Shown here piece after piece: positions 1 to 10,654 of a stretch of 64,000 nucleotides of DNA (its first letter is position 1; every line of letters begins with the position of its first letter). Location: the NCBI GenBank assembly GCA_030765055.1, contig CM060953.1:75368836-75432835 (forward strand), written 5' to 3'. This DNA comes from Mantis religiosa. Its lineage: Eukaryota; Arthropoda; Insecta; Mantodea; Mantidae. The notes below the pieces were generated by a model, which did no database searches, was not told the DNA's origin, and saw only the letters and a list, made by a program, of their open reading frames with translations. A program made the translations under genes and the position numbers.

Positions 1-922
1 CAATAAAAGGCATATACACAAATACAGCTATAAGAATTGATACTGGGGATAGGTTAACAGAACAAATTTCTACCAATACTGGACTAAGACAAGGGTGTAG
101 CTTATCACCTACTCTTTTTAGTATATATATGGACGATATTCTAAATGAATGGAAGATTTTAGTAGACTCAGAAATCAAAATAAAAGAAAATATTTATATT
201 AATACCCTGCTGTTTGCGGATGACCAAATATGGATTCATCGGAATGAAAATCAACTGCAAAAATCAATGTATATTCTAAATAATATAGTACAAAATTATA
301 ATTTTAAAATATCAGAAGAGAAAACAAAAATTATGGCGTTTAAAGTAAATTATAATGTAAGATCGAAAACTGTTTTAGGAAATAGGATTTTAGAACAAAT
401 ATAGAGTTTTATATACTTAGGATGTAACATAAGTTTTAGAAACAATGCTGATATAGAAGAAAAAGTAAACAATTCCTAGCAATATGTGGGACAATCCAAA
501 GAACTTTTAAAAACAAGAGAGAAGGGATATAAAAATGAAAATGTATAAGGTAATGGCTATTCCAACTTTACTATATGGAAGCGAAACCTGGGTGCCAACA
601 CAAAATGATTTAAATAAAATACAGACTGCAGAAATGAAATTTTTAAGAAGTGTTAAAAGTTGTACAATATTGAACAAAATAAGAAATGCGGATATTAGAA
701 AGGAATTAGAAATCAAACCAATCCATGACGAAATATCAGCACGAAGACAACAATGCCATGAACATATATTAAGAATGGAGGATGGAAGATATCCAAATGC
801 AGTACTAAACTATAATCCAAAAGGAAGAAGAGACAGAGGACGACCCAGGAAACTCTGGAGTGATCTATGAAGCCGGAACGGGCAATATGCGCAAACCATG
901 GAGTGAAGAAGAAGAAACTGTA
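1..922 (+). pseudogene. 3' end of a non-LTR retrotransposon (LINE) reverse transcriptase, frameshifted
   Basis: Remnant of the LINE protein that copies its own RNA into DNA at a nick. Seen: an open frame from base 3 carries RT motif B (GLRQGCSLSPTLFSIYMDD, 87-140) and motif C as FADD (LLFADD, about 207-225), then the thumb (KISEEKTKIMAF). A stop at 402 is followed by YLGC in the same frame. Shifts near 473 and 530 lead to the C-terminal stretch with AIPTLLYGSETW and a basic KGRRDRGRPRKLW end (535-870). The 3' end is a short GAA-repeat (TGAAGAAGAAGAA, 903-917) rather than poly(A). It is cut by the window's left edge, so fingers and endonuclease are not visible. The element at 36333-37493 has the same C-terminal organisation and the same GAA-type end. 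Clade not assigned; dead copy. Confidence 0.88.
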
Positions 923-2125
923 TTTAACTTGAAAATGTAGATGTTATAACTGAAACTGAATTGATGTCAGTTTCCTCCAAAATGGAGTCAAGTTATACAC
1001 ACTTTCGACAGAAAGTATGGTTCTTCCATTATAACATGTTCGCTGTAAGTATTGAATAAATTTCAAAGAGGCACGTGCCGGAAATTTACCAAATTAGCTG
1101 GTGGGTTTCAATGCTCCCGTATTCATCCACAATATATTTACGCGGTTTATTAACCTTCGTGCTTCACCTGCTTTCAATAAACCATTCAAGTTTTTTATAT
1201 AATGTAGAACTAACATTATAAAGTGATTATAGTAAGAATAATGACTCTCTAAAGTAAAAAAGTTGCACTGGTTGATGTAACAGCAGAGGCAGTTAAACTC
1301 TGTTGACGGCATTGCTGTTACGTGAGCTTGCGCAGATATGTTAACCAATGAAGTACTAGAGGCATAGTTCATTACAGAATGCGGAGTAATACTTTATTCT
1401 AACGAATAATTATAGTATAAAATACTCTCCAATGTCTTGCGCAATTCTTATCACAATTATCTATATGAATCATAAATATCACTATTAATTAATGAATCAG
1501 TGTGGGAAATAATTTACCGCATACTTATTTGTTCAAAAATAACATGACACCCTGTAATTTATTGCTTTAAACTATTTCATTATGGAGATTAAAATAGTTC
1601 CACAATTCGAGTTAAGTAAGCAAATTCCGATTACCAAATCTTTTCTTACTCGGAGAGACCGGAAAAAAGTGAAATTTGAACTTTTACAGATACCTTTGGA
1701 GATATATTGCCATAGATACATATGCTTAATGTTAAATGAAATAATTAACATGCTCATTCGCCTTTGATTACTCTGCCATTTATATTAATAAAATAACTTT
1801 GATATTATACACAAAAAGATGGATATCAAGATTCCACTGTTTTATATCCATGGAATTTCTGGCCTCTCACCTTAAAATGGAAGTACTTTAATGACACTAT
1901 TTGTTTAAGCTTATGAAAAAATGTGTATCAATTATTTTTTTATTTTATAAATTTAAAATTTGGTAAAATTAAAACTAGATACTATATATGTACATTACAT
2001 TTTGCTAAGATAAACCAATGCAACTTAAATTCCTACAGTGCACCAGGGAGCACTGAGTGTACTTCAGTACCAATACAATGTGCCCACCACCCGCCTAACT
2101 GCAGGTAACTAGCGTCTGCAGAACC
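923..2125. other. Unannotated AT-rich spacer
   Basis: No recognisable coding frame, repeat family or RNA. The short frames present show no motif I recognise. Confidence 0.5.
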
Positions 2126-2407
2126 CTACTTTAAATTTGTAGATACGAGAATTTTCCTGGGCTCAGGAGTTGGAAAATGCAGACGTTTCGTTTACATCTG
2201 TGGTGAACATCATCAGTGGTCTGAGCTGATTGAGTCACTCAACCACGAGTCAAAAGGCTCAGACCATGCCACCACTGATGATGATCATCGTAGATGTGAA
2301 CGAAACGGCTTCCAACTGCAGCAGACTACGTCTCCTGAGCCCGGAAAATTCTCATATCTACATTTTAGACACCGGCCGTGAAAGCTTACTATTCACTACT
2401 TTAAATT
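2126..2407 (-). mobile_element. Palindromic retroposon (family F, copy 1) with 12-bp target duplication
   Basis: The insert 2138-2395 is bounded by exact copies of CTACTTTAAATT (2126-2137 and 2396-2407). Inside, two arms of about 100 bp are inverted copies of each other. The left arm starts near GTAGATACGAGAATTTTCC and the right arm ends near GGAAAATTCTCATATCTAC. Both arms carry a CATCATCAGTGG-type motif and a CGTTTCG motif. Read on the minus strand it begins with TTTCACGGCCGG, as does the copy at 60007-60191. A TSD of this length suggests LINE-mediated retroposition. No coding capacity. Confidence 0.75.
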
Positions 2408-3242
2408 ACTGTTCATTATTCCCTAGATACCTGTATCTAGAAAGAAATTAGAGAGTACGAGTACTTGTACTATTTACAATTATTTATCTTATATTTTCGA
2501 ACAAAATGTATGATACAATGGCCTTGGCATATCTGTTCTTGCGCCCACTCGCAAGAGAAAGGTCAAAGCACTGCACTGGAGAGCGGTAAGTGAAATAATC
2601 TCTCCCATCTGAGTTGTACCAGAAACCGAAAGTGAATATCAAGTGTCTCGGTAAAGGTCAGGGAATGAAAACGGGATGTGTCATGACGTCACGAGACAAA
2701 AGGGGGTGGGGATGTGTTAACATTTCCCCTACCCCGTTCATATGAGATTGTCATTTCCACATTCCCACTTATGGGAACGAACGCCACCTACATTATTGGT
2801 TTGATGCTGCAGTCATTGATTTTAGGATTTAGAAACTTGGAGCATAATACTGCGTATTTCAGTGCTTAAGAAGTGTGGTGCTTGGCAAAAAACGGAAGCT
2901 ATAATTGTGGAAGAACCACCACAACAAGACCAGAGCACCGCACGTGGCCATTCAATCATACATGATTCATCGCGATCTCTAGGAGGACGGGATGCGTGGT
3001 GAGGCCCGAAGAACGACTAGATTGGGATAACGAGCGAAAGAATGGACAGCGTCCTTAACGTTTCTAGTGTGAAGGCACGCATGTTTGCCTGAGTCCCCCA
3101 CAGGCCCCTAACTCCTGAGCCCCATGCTGAAGGGCCCATACCAAGGCTGTTGCTGACTAGGCAGTCACAATCGACACTAGAGAAGACCAGAGAGAGCACA
3201 CATCCACCGCTAAACTGCAACTCTCCGAACACCGTCGCCTAA
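2408..3242. other. Unannotated spacer
   Basis: No feature supported. It contains a G+C-richer stretch at 2640-2760 (a GGGGGTGGGGATGTG run and a CCCCTACCCC run) without a recognisable element. Confidence 0.4.
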
Positions 3243-3510
3243 TCCTACAGTGGCCGTGCCGTGGCTCAGTGGTTAGACCGCTTGGCTCTCACCAAAGCGG
3301 CCCGGGTTCGAACCCACGTGACCGCAAAGTGAGATTTGTGGTGGACAACACGGTGCTGGAGCAGGTTTTCTCCGGGACCTCCGGTTACCCCCGCCATCTC
3401 ATTCCACCGGTGCTCCATCTTCATCTCATGTACCATCAGTGTCGACGCCTGCGGCGCCGTATGTAGTTAAAGCGGGCGTAAAACACTACACACACACTTG
3501 TCCCACAGTG
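3243..3510 (+). mobile_element. SINE-A copy 1 (tRNA-derived)
   Basis: Short retroposon of about 245 bp with a tRNA-like Pol III promoter. A box TGGCTCAGTGG is near 3262 and B box GGTTCGAACCC near 3305. The conserved body has GGACCTCCGG and CCGTATGTAGTTAAAGCGGG, and the tail ends in ACACTACACACAC. An imperfect TSD flanks it (TCCTACAGTG at 3243-3252, TCCCACAGTG at 3501-3510). Full relatives lie at 35715-35960 and 56036-56278, a partial one at 30168-30367. Confidence 0.85.
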
Positions 3511-3664
3511 CAAAAAGGGATGACAATTAAGCACATTATGAGTACACAGAATGAGGAAACCTTAGCTTGGTGCTGGCCATAATTACCTCGCCATATCGGC
3601 TGAATGATCGTTTACGGCCGGCAGTCAGGTTGGTAACTCCAGCCCATAGGGCATATAGTGGTAT

Positions 3665-3937
3665 AGTCGCCCTGCTCGAACGGTTACCATCGATTTATCT
3701 TTAGTAATAGACACCTCTCAGATAACGCACTGATTACTCCACGTGGAGTGAACATATATCTGTCATTTGCGATTCCTGCGAATTCCATTGGCTGAAGTGA
3801 TGCTTTCATTGGTGCTTAGCACATGACCGGGAGGCCCGTCAGTACCTCTCTCAGTCTTACAAGAATAATCAGTGCGTTATCTGAGAGGCATCTATTACCA
3901 GAGATAAATCCACTTTAACGTTTCGAGCAGCGCGACT
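3665..3937. mobile_element. Inverted-repeat (foldback/MITE-like) element
   Basis: Two arms of about 75 bp (3665-3742 and 3860-3937) are inverted copies. Both contain CAGATAACGCACTGATTA, GATTTATCT and a GCTCGAA block. The 117-bp centre has no coding sequence. Target duplications could not be read. A non-autonomous DNA transposon or an inverted duplication would both fit. Confidence 0.55.
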
Positions 3938-4322
3938 GAATTGTACGATTTTATCTCTTGCGGTTTACCAGTTATACAAAAGTCGATTAGAATGAAGAGG
4001 AGCCATAGGTATTTCCTACGCTAAAAAGCTATTAAGATACGCACTTTATCTGAATGCATATATATTAAATATTTTATATTTTAATCTAAATTTGTAATGC
4101 TTTTTGACAAACTAGAACATTGTGGGATTTAATTGAAAATCTTTCTGTCCTTGGAAAATGCTGAACTTAAATTTCAAACCTTTGTTTTCAGTTTTGCTGT
4201 TCACAGAGAGACCATTTACTAAGCATGCTTTTGTTTAAAGGGGCCTCACAGCACATATTTCTCGTAAACGTTTGATACGGAATTATTGCGTTAAACAGTT
4301 ATATATCTATAGCTAAGGGTTA

Positions 4323-4842
4323 AAATCAGGATTAGAGTTAGGATTACTACTGAGGGGATATACATTGCGATCAATCTTGATCTATTGTACCTATGCCCCA
4401 GATAGGGCATTCCCAGGGTAGAGGATGAGACCAGAGGAGACAGAGGGTGGCTGTCCCAAGGAGTCACGACAGTGCAGAGTCCCTACATTTTACTTAGATA
4501 GAAACCTTGCCTTATGTGGATCAGAAGCGGTCCTATCAGCCGGTTTGAAGACCAGCAGCCGACCTACCGGAGGAGGAATTCATTCACTCGGGGCATATCA
4601 TTCTGCAATGCACCGCCGAGACACCCGCCGACACTTCTACCCTGAAAGAGACCATCAGATGAGATATTATTTAAATGATATTGGGAATAAAATTCGGTGC
4701 AGATAATTAACCTATCCTGTATTCACCTGGCGACCCGGGAAAACCCCCGACAAAACCCATGGATCAGGTGGATCGGCCACTGGAATCGAACCCGGGCTTC
4801 CCAAATGAGGGCCAAGATGAAACTGCCTCAGCCATCCCTCAC
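4323..4842 (-). mobile_element. SINE-B copy 1 (long tRNA-headed SINE, about 520 bp)
   Basis: Read on the minus strand it starts GGATGGCTGAGGCAG (A-box region), then GGGTTCGATTCC (B box) and CCACCTGATCCATGG. The body contains GGTCTCTTTCAGGGTAGAAG and CTGGGGCATAGGTACAATAG. The 3' end is a TAATCCTAA-type repeat (4328-4352 on the plus strand). This is the longest of three copies; the one at 24036-24430 lacks the middle, and the one at about 61120-61290 is a 3' fragment. Confidence 0.75.
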
Positions 4843-5648
4843 GTTTAGGTAAGGCTTAATGCTAATACTTTGCAGTAATACTCTTTGGGCACACACTGGA
4901 GCGTGGTTACCAGATGTTCTTATCACATTACCTTGAAGTTTATTGCAGTAATGAAAGTACTTCGATTGCCTTAATCCACCTAATTCTTTGCCTCATTAAT
5001 TGTTCTGCCTGTTGTTTGCGCGGTTTATTCGCTCCGTTTAACCGTTTCCTACTCGTGACCGAGATCTGCGAAACTGATAGCGATACAAATAATGGTGATT
5101 TACAACTTCTCTCCCTGAATTCCAAAGAACTTGAGCTTCGGCATCTAATAACTTAATTTCATTGCGGTTTTCTTACACGGTAGTTCTTCTAGCTACAAAT
5201 TACCATTCCCTGTAATTATAAAGCAAATCGATATCCATGCACGTCGTCTGCTATCGCAACGCATGAACTTATTTGTGAATAATGATTAGGGTTGGGCGAG
5301 AGGCAGGTCATTTTCCTGTGTGCACGCCCGGATATTGACCTGGTGTTTGTTCATTACACAGCACAATCAGTAATAGCGCACTAGCCTGCCATGACTGGGC
5401 TGAGTTTGGTTACGTTCACGATAGGGACTAATTGGACAGCATGACAGGCATGCACCTACTCTGAAACACAGCGTTCCATTGAAAGAGAAAATCAAGGGAA
5501 ACCACTGTGTTCCTCTCATGAGAATGTGACTGCAGGGAAAGTGTTTGACAATAACAACTCTAGCGTTTTCTGAGAAAGATTACGGTTAGAGCAGAAACAT
5601 GTCATCAAGGCTTAGATCTATCAAAAAACCTACGGTCTTATGCAATGC
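4843..5648. other. Unannotated spacer
   Basis: No motif-bearing frame or repeat recognised. An 80-codon frame at 4914-5156 looks like chance. Confidence 0.45.
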
Positions 5649-6959
5649 TACGAGGGTGGGTCAAAAGTAACGCCTCCTATTTTTTTTCTCTTTTAATTAC
5701 CAATTAAATTGAATCCAATTTTCATAGCTTGAAAACTACAACATTGACGATTAATTTGTCACAATTTACTATAATCTCCCTCCTTGTCCGAAGTTTTGGT
5801 CAACCTTTTAAGTAGGGTATGTATTCCAGTGTGGTAAAACACACGGTCTTGCTTCCTAAGCCATTGACGCACGGACGTTTTCACAGCCTCCTCATCTTCA
5901 AAATGAATCCCACGAAGAACTTCCTTTGGTGGTCCGAACAGATGGAAGTCTGATGGTGCCAGGTCAGGGCTGTATGGGAGGTGAGGTAAGACTTCCATCC
6001 CAATTTCTCAATTTCTGCAGTGGTGTAACGGCTGGTGTATGGTCTTGCATTGAAATGCAAAATAAGAACATCCGCCATTGTTTTTGTTGGGCGAACTCGG
6101 TGAAAACGTGATTTCAGCTTTTTGAGAGTTCTGGCGTATTGGACAGAATGTATTGTGCATCCCTGCTCCAAAAATAAATCATAAGCACACCCTCTGCATC
6201 CCAAAACACTGTCGCCATAATTTTCCCTACCGACCGCTTTTAATTTGTTTTATTCGTTGACACTGTGTGGTGCCATTCCATTGCCTGCCTCTTTGCTTCA
6301 GGTTCAAAAAAATGAACCCACGTTTCGTCTCCAGTAAAAACTTTTTCCAGAAACTCCTCTCCCTCCAAATTGAAGCGCTGCAAGTGTTCGGAGGCTATTG
6401 CTTTCCTTGTTTCTTTGTTTTGGGCGGTTAACATTCTTGGTACCCAACGTGAACAAACTTTTGAGTAACCCAGTTGAATAATCGTCAACACACTGCCTTT
6501 ACTGAGGGAGGTAATACGACACAATTCACCTTATGTTACCCTGCGATCACCACGAATGATGTCATCGACTCGCTGAATGTTGCATGGAGTCACTGCCGTC
6601 ACCGGCCTGCCGCTTCGCTTTTTATCTGCCAATGGTGTTTGCCTTTCAGCTTCGTTTTAGCGACGAACTAATGACATCCACCGTTGCATCACCGTACACA
6701 TTTTTAGCCTTTCGTGAATGCGAATTGCCGTTTCACCTTCCATAGTCAAAAATTCCATCACAGAACGCTGTCTAATACGAATGCCGATGTCAGCCTTGTT
6801 GCAAGAGGATGCAGTGCTGACACCTGTTGACTTAGGAAGTTATTACTGCAGGGGATTGGATAAGAAGGTTTGAGGAATTGCGCCAAATTCAAAATTTTCA
6901 CATAGCTTATTTATTTAAGGAAAAAAATAGAAGGCATTAATTTTTTACCCACCCTCGTA
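5649..6959 (-). mobile_element. mariner transposon, nearly full length (about 1.3 kb)
   Basis: Cut-and-paste DNA transposon with TA target duplications. TIRs match imperfectly over about 38 bp: TACGAGGGTGGGTCAAAAG at 5649 and, reversed, TACGAGGGTGGGTAAAAAA ending at 6959. The length of about 1.31 kb is normal for mariner. The transposase reads on the minus strand and is degenerate (see 5759-6806). Because the ends are better preserved than the gene, it may once have been mobilised by transposase from elsewhere; that is inference. Confidence 0.93.
5759..6806 (-). pseudogene. mariner transposase, multiply disrupted
   Basis: DDE/D transposase that cuts the ends of mariner. Seen N to C: RQRSVMEFLTMEGE (near 6760), KRSGRPVTA linker, CRITSLSKGSVLTII helix-turn-helix, WVPRMLTAQNK, first catalytic block TGDETWVHFFEP (6300-6335), second block LHFNARPYT (about 6050) and third block YSPDLAPSDFHLF (about 5935-5975). 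The second aspartate, normally HDNARPH, is replaced by phenylalanine. Stops lie in the linker and a frameshift separates the KLGW block from the PHLPYSPDLAPSD block. The D,D34D spacing fits the mariner family. Certainly inactive. Confidence 0.92.
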
Positions 6960-7900
6960 CATTTTCTCAGAAAAAGTTAGAGTTATGTGAAATACATTCC
7001 TTGCAGTAGCATTGGAGTCATAAAATCACAGTAGTTAATGTAAAGCTTATGGCATCATCGTGAGCTGTCATATGCTAGTGTTTCTCCCAAAATTTTAGAG
7101 AGCAGAGCACCCTTCTGAACGCTTTCTGGTCACATGGCTATATGCCTCCTTGCACGCAGTAGTAGTGAATATTTAAATGAAATATTAATACGCCTATAAT
7201 TTGCAATTTTATTATCCTATCTATCCTGTTATTGACAATGCAAGAGAATCAGAGAAACAGAGATACTGTAATGGAATGCCGTTGGGTGGGTCAGTAATTG
7301 GTGGTGAGAAGTTTATGAGTCTTTTCGTTTATTCTTAATCGCACAATAGCCACATCCGAGAAGTACAGCGCTGTAAGTCGTTTTGAAACCACTGACAGCA
7401 TGAATTAATTTCAGGGAGTGAAAAGTCTGCAAATGGTTTGGTTAATTTCTCTGTATCCGGTACATACACCACAGAACACGTTCTCGTCTCATAAATTCTA
7501 AATCAGCGATAACCACCTTCGTATTCTGGGCTAATGACCTCATCTTGTCACTTTACTCTACCTCCTTCGCTTTGTGCACTTCTCCTTCTCTCGTTTCAAT
7601 CAAACATTAGAAAGGTTTGATTTCGAGGTTCATGAATACGTCATAGCTCGGTTAAAAGCAGGTGCAGGCAAATTCGTCTTTACCTGTTTCACATAAGGCT
7701 GGTTGCACTAATATGCATGATTCTGGGGCTTCCTCCAAAATATGTCTACTTTACTAACTTTGATGTGCCAATTCCATAACTGTAATCAATTTTCTCCTAC
7801 CGCGTACCATTTTTCTACAATTACCAGTTTTACCTAAATAAATTTAATGTAGTTCTGCACATAAATATTGTGTAGTACTAAGAAACACTAATAATTTTTT
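6960..7900. other. Unannotated spacer
   Basis: No feature supported on either strand. Confidence 0.4.
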
Positions 7901-7902
7901 GA

Positions 7903-8072
7903 AGGGGTAGAACCAGACTGAAAAATTCAATGCCATAGCCGCGATTTTAACCACGGATCTTCTGGTCTCCGTCCAGCCGCTCTAAACCATTGAGCTACTA
8001 TGGCCAACGTGCCACCATAGCATTAAATTCTCCAACTGACTCGTGTTTTTCCCGGTAAGCCACTAGGAGTTC
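7903..8072 (-). mobile_element. SINE-C copy 1 (tRNA-derived)
   Basis: On the minus strand: 5' leader CACTAG...GGGAAAAACACGAG, tRNA-like head with A box TAGTAGCTCAATGG and B box GGTTAAAATCGC (decayed), then the family's 3' signature GGCATTGAATTTTTCAGTC. Other copies are at 12963-13118, 27979-28150, 35080-35182, 41468-41590, 41640-41775 and 62610-62782. Confidence 0.8.
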
Positions 8073-8401
8073 TATTAAACACATGAGTTCTATTAAAGCA
8101 CTTTGCCAAAGAGTTGATAGTTCTCCTGGCATGCAATGAAAAATGTGTACATGCCTAATTGTAATCTTTTAATGGACGAATTCCTTAAACGACTTCCACG
8201 TACGAATTTTGCTTTGATAATTCCTATGCCACAATAATATATCTTCACGCTCAACAATTATATTTGTTTCTGTTTCTGCCAACATATTTAAAACCTATGT
8301 CGCGAAGAATGGTGTGGAAGCTCGTTTTCCAAAAGCTCGGTAAATCCGGAAAACTGCTTGCTGCTTGAAGCACTTTTGTAATTATGGTGACTCGTTTCTT
8401 T

Positions 8402-8632
8402 CTAATAAGTTATGAGCTTTGCGACAAATAGCACTTCTAAAAAATTCATTACATTCACCTGTTTTCCTGGAGGGGAAAGCCCACCTTCAACAACTTCGCT
8501 TCGAGCGGAATTAATACGTACTTGGCGCTGAAACACCGGTTTATTCTCTTGAGAAATTAAGTCCTCCATTGCTAAAGTCGGGTATTTTTGACACAACTTG
8601 CAAAACACCTTCAAATAATTTTTTTTCACCAC
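8402..8632 (-). CDS. Unassigned small ORF (76 codons), possibly a transposon remnant
   Basis: The frame begins MVKKNYLKVFCKLC and contains EVVEGGLSPPGKQ. The latter loosely recalls the linker after the helix-turn-helix of IS630-type transposases, but no catalytic motif follows and I do not claim homology. Sequence around it is unannotated from 8073 to 9018. Confidence 0.2.
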   Translation of the reverse strand: MVKKNYLKVFCKLCQKYPTLAMEDLISQENKPVFQRQVRINSARSEVVEGGLSPPGKQVNVMNFLEVLFVAKLITY

Positions 8633-9013
8633 TTTTTAACGATTTCCCGCTATGATACATATTGCACGTAAGCAGCCATGTTGATCTCCTACGTCCTTAT
8701 ACTTTTAAACTGCGCAAGCGCAGCGTGCACTCTGATTAGTACATACAAATTACGCTTACGTATACAAATAAAATACTAATTAATTATGTTTGGACTGTTG
8801 CATTTGTAATAATATGAAGTTGTTTATCCATGTCGTATTAGATTTAAAGTCTTTAAGAATGATACATGTTTCGTCCGCGGAGATAAATGAATCTAAACAG
8901 CCAATGATGTCGCACAAGTACACTTGCTTTTGTTTTCATCGCCATATAAACTAAGGACGGACACGGTGTACGTACTAAGTTTACTATTCAGTGAAAATTT
9001 TGCTTTTGAATTA

Positions 9014-9018
<5 letters not shown>

Positions 9019-9073
<55 letters not shown>

Positions 9074-9076
9074 ACA
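9019..9076. repeat. (CA)n microsatellite
   Basis: Perfect CA dinucleotides from 9019 to about 9068, then a TA interruption and CACACA. Confidence 0.97.
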
Positions 9077-9918
9077 TCAGTTTAAGGATGCCTATGGCTG
9101 AATATTTTAAATCCCGAACTAATAACGCTAGTTTTTTTAAGATTTATACCACAGATGTAACTTAGCGAAAATATGAAACAGCCCAAATTTTGTCAATTTT
9201 ACTTTGATAGTTTCGAAGATATGGTCAAATTTATTTAATTTGGGTTACGTCATCTAAAATGTCCCTTGGGACCAAATAGCTTAAATTTTGGTCTAATATT
9301 TTAACAAAAGGTTCCCAGTACATCCATGTTTGCAATTTATCCTGGGTTCCTCTGTGTCTCAATAACTTTAGGCTCCAGAAACTTTTAAAGCTACAAGTAT
9401 GGCTTTTTCGCCCAAAAATTGACATTTTTGTGTTCTGAGGTAAAGAAAGTGTGCCTCAAATATATCGCAAAATAAACCCCAGGGCAATTTTTATTCATCG
9501 TGTCTTTGTGAATGTGTGTAGCAAGTTTCATTAGTCTAATACTAAAACTGCGACGCCAGGAGCATTTTAAATTATGAAATTTTCAATACCGAGAAAACAA
9601 GGATAAAGAATTAGAATTCATATCTAACACAAGCATTCACGTAACTTTCAAACTAGATTGGAGCATTTAAAAACTGCTTGTGGATACTACCTAAGCATTC
9701 TTTGGATTCAGGAAGCCTTACACTATTTTATAGACTAAAAAGAGAAAAAGTGATCTTTTGAAAATGTTCCTGAAATTTCAGTCGTACATTCCTTAAAGGA
9801 AAGCTTCCTTTGGATTAAAGGGGCCCCAGATAAATCCCGATATTGAACTTTTGGGTGGAATACGAGTACAATAACTCCTGCTCTTATTAACCACAGGTAT
9901 TGGCAGAGAAAGCAATGA
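9077..9918. other. Unannotated AT-rich spacer
   Basis: No repeat or coding motif recognised. Confidence 0.4.
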
Positions 9919-10602
9919 TACGAGGTACGTCCAGAAAGTAAGTTATGTTTGGTAATAAAATTAAATTGTGTGAACATACAGAAAAAATATTTATTTCACA
10001 AAATTCTACAGTTCTTAAACTACTTTTCCACATAACTGCCGAAATTTTGCAGGCATTTGTCATAGCGAGGCACAAGTTTTTGCATACCTTCTTCACAGAA
10101 GTTTGCCACCTGTGTCTTCAACCAGCTGGAAACATTTTCTTTCAGCTCTTCGTCATTGTTGAAGTGTTGACCGCCAAGGAAAGATATGAGATGCAAAAAC
10201 AGATGAAAGTCGCTAGGATCCAGGTCAGGGCTGTGCGGTGTGTGGTGAAACACGTCCCAGCCAAATCCCTGTAGGATGTTTTTCTCGTATTTGCAGTGTG
10301 TGGTCGTGCGTTGTCGTGAAGAAATACAACACCTTTTCACAGTCAATAATTTTCAATTGGTTTCACTTTCCTAGCATTTAGAAAACGAATCACAGATCTG
10401 ATTTCACAAGCGGCGGGATTTTAAATTAACACTGACATTGTAAACAAGCACAACAAAGCGTACGTGGCTGACGGCGATCTCACAATGGCGCACGTTTTTT
10501 GTTCTTGATACAGAGCGTCTAATGCGGATGTGCGGAACTTCGATCGCAGAGCTGCAGCGGAGATAAATTGAAACAGAACTTACTTTCTGGATGCCCCTTG
10601 TA
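9919..10602 (-). mobile_element. mariner transposon, internally deleted (about 0.68 kb)
   Basis: TIRs TACGAGGTACGTCCAGAAAG (9919) and, reversed, TACAAGGGGCATCCAGAAAG (ending 10602), each starting with the TA target duplication. Both run on into AGTAAGTT.TGTTT. The minus strand carries only the C-terminal third of a transposase plus the 5' leader, so about half a mariner is missing. It belongs to a different mariner subfamily from 5649-6959, since TIRs and protein differ. Confidence 0.9.
10020..10335 (-). pseudogene. mariner transposase, C-terminal third
   Basis: Seen: second catalytic block VVFLHDNARPHTANT with its aspartate intact, a frameshift, then KNILQGFGWDVF and the third block HSPDLDPSDFHLF, ending in LVPRYDKCLQNFGSYVEK, a typical mariner C-terminus. 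The helix-turn-helix and first catalytic aspartate are deleted. Confidence 0.92.
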
Positions 10603-10654
10603 CAATAGATTAAAATAATTAATCGTTATTGTATTAAGCTATTATTATAATAGT

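Noticed and set aside
9735..10274. Overlapping plus- and minus-strand ORFs around 9.9-10.3 kb
   Set aside because: Shadows of the mariner transposase read on the minus strand.
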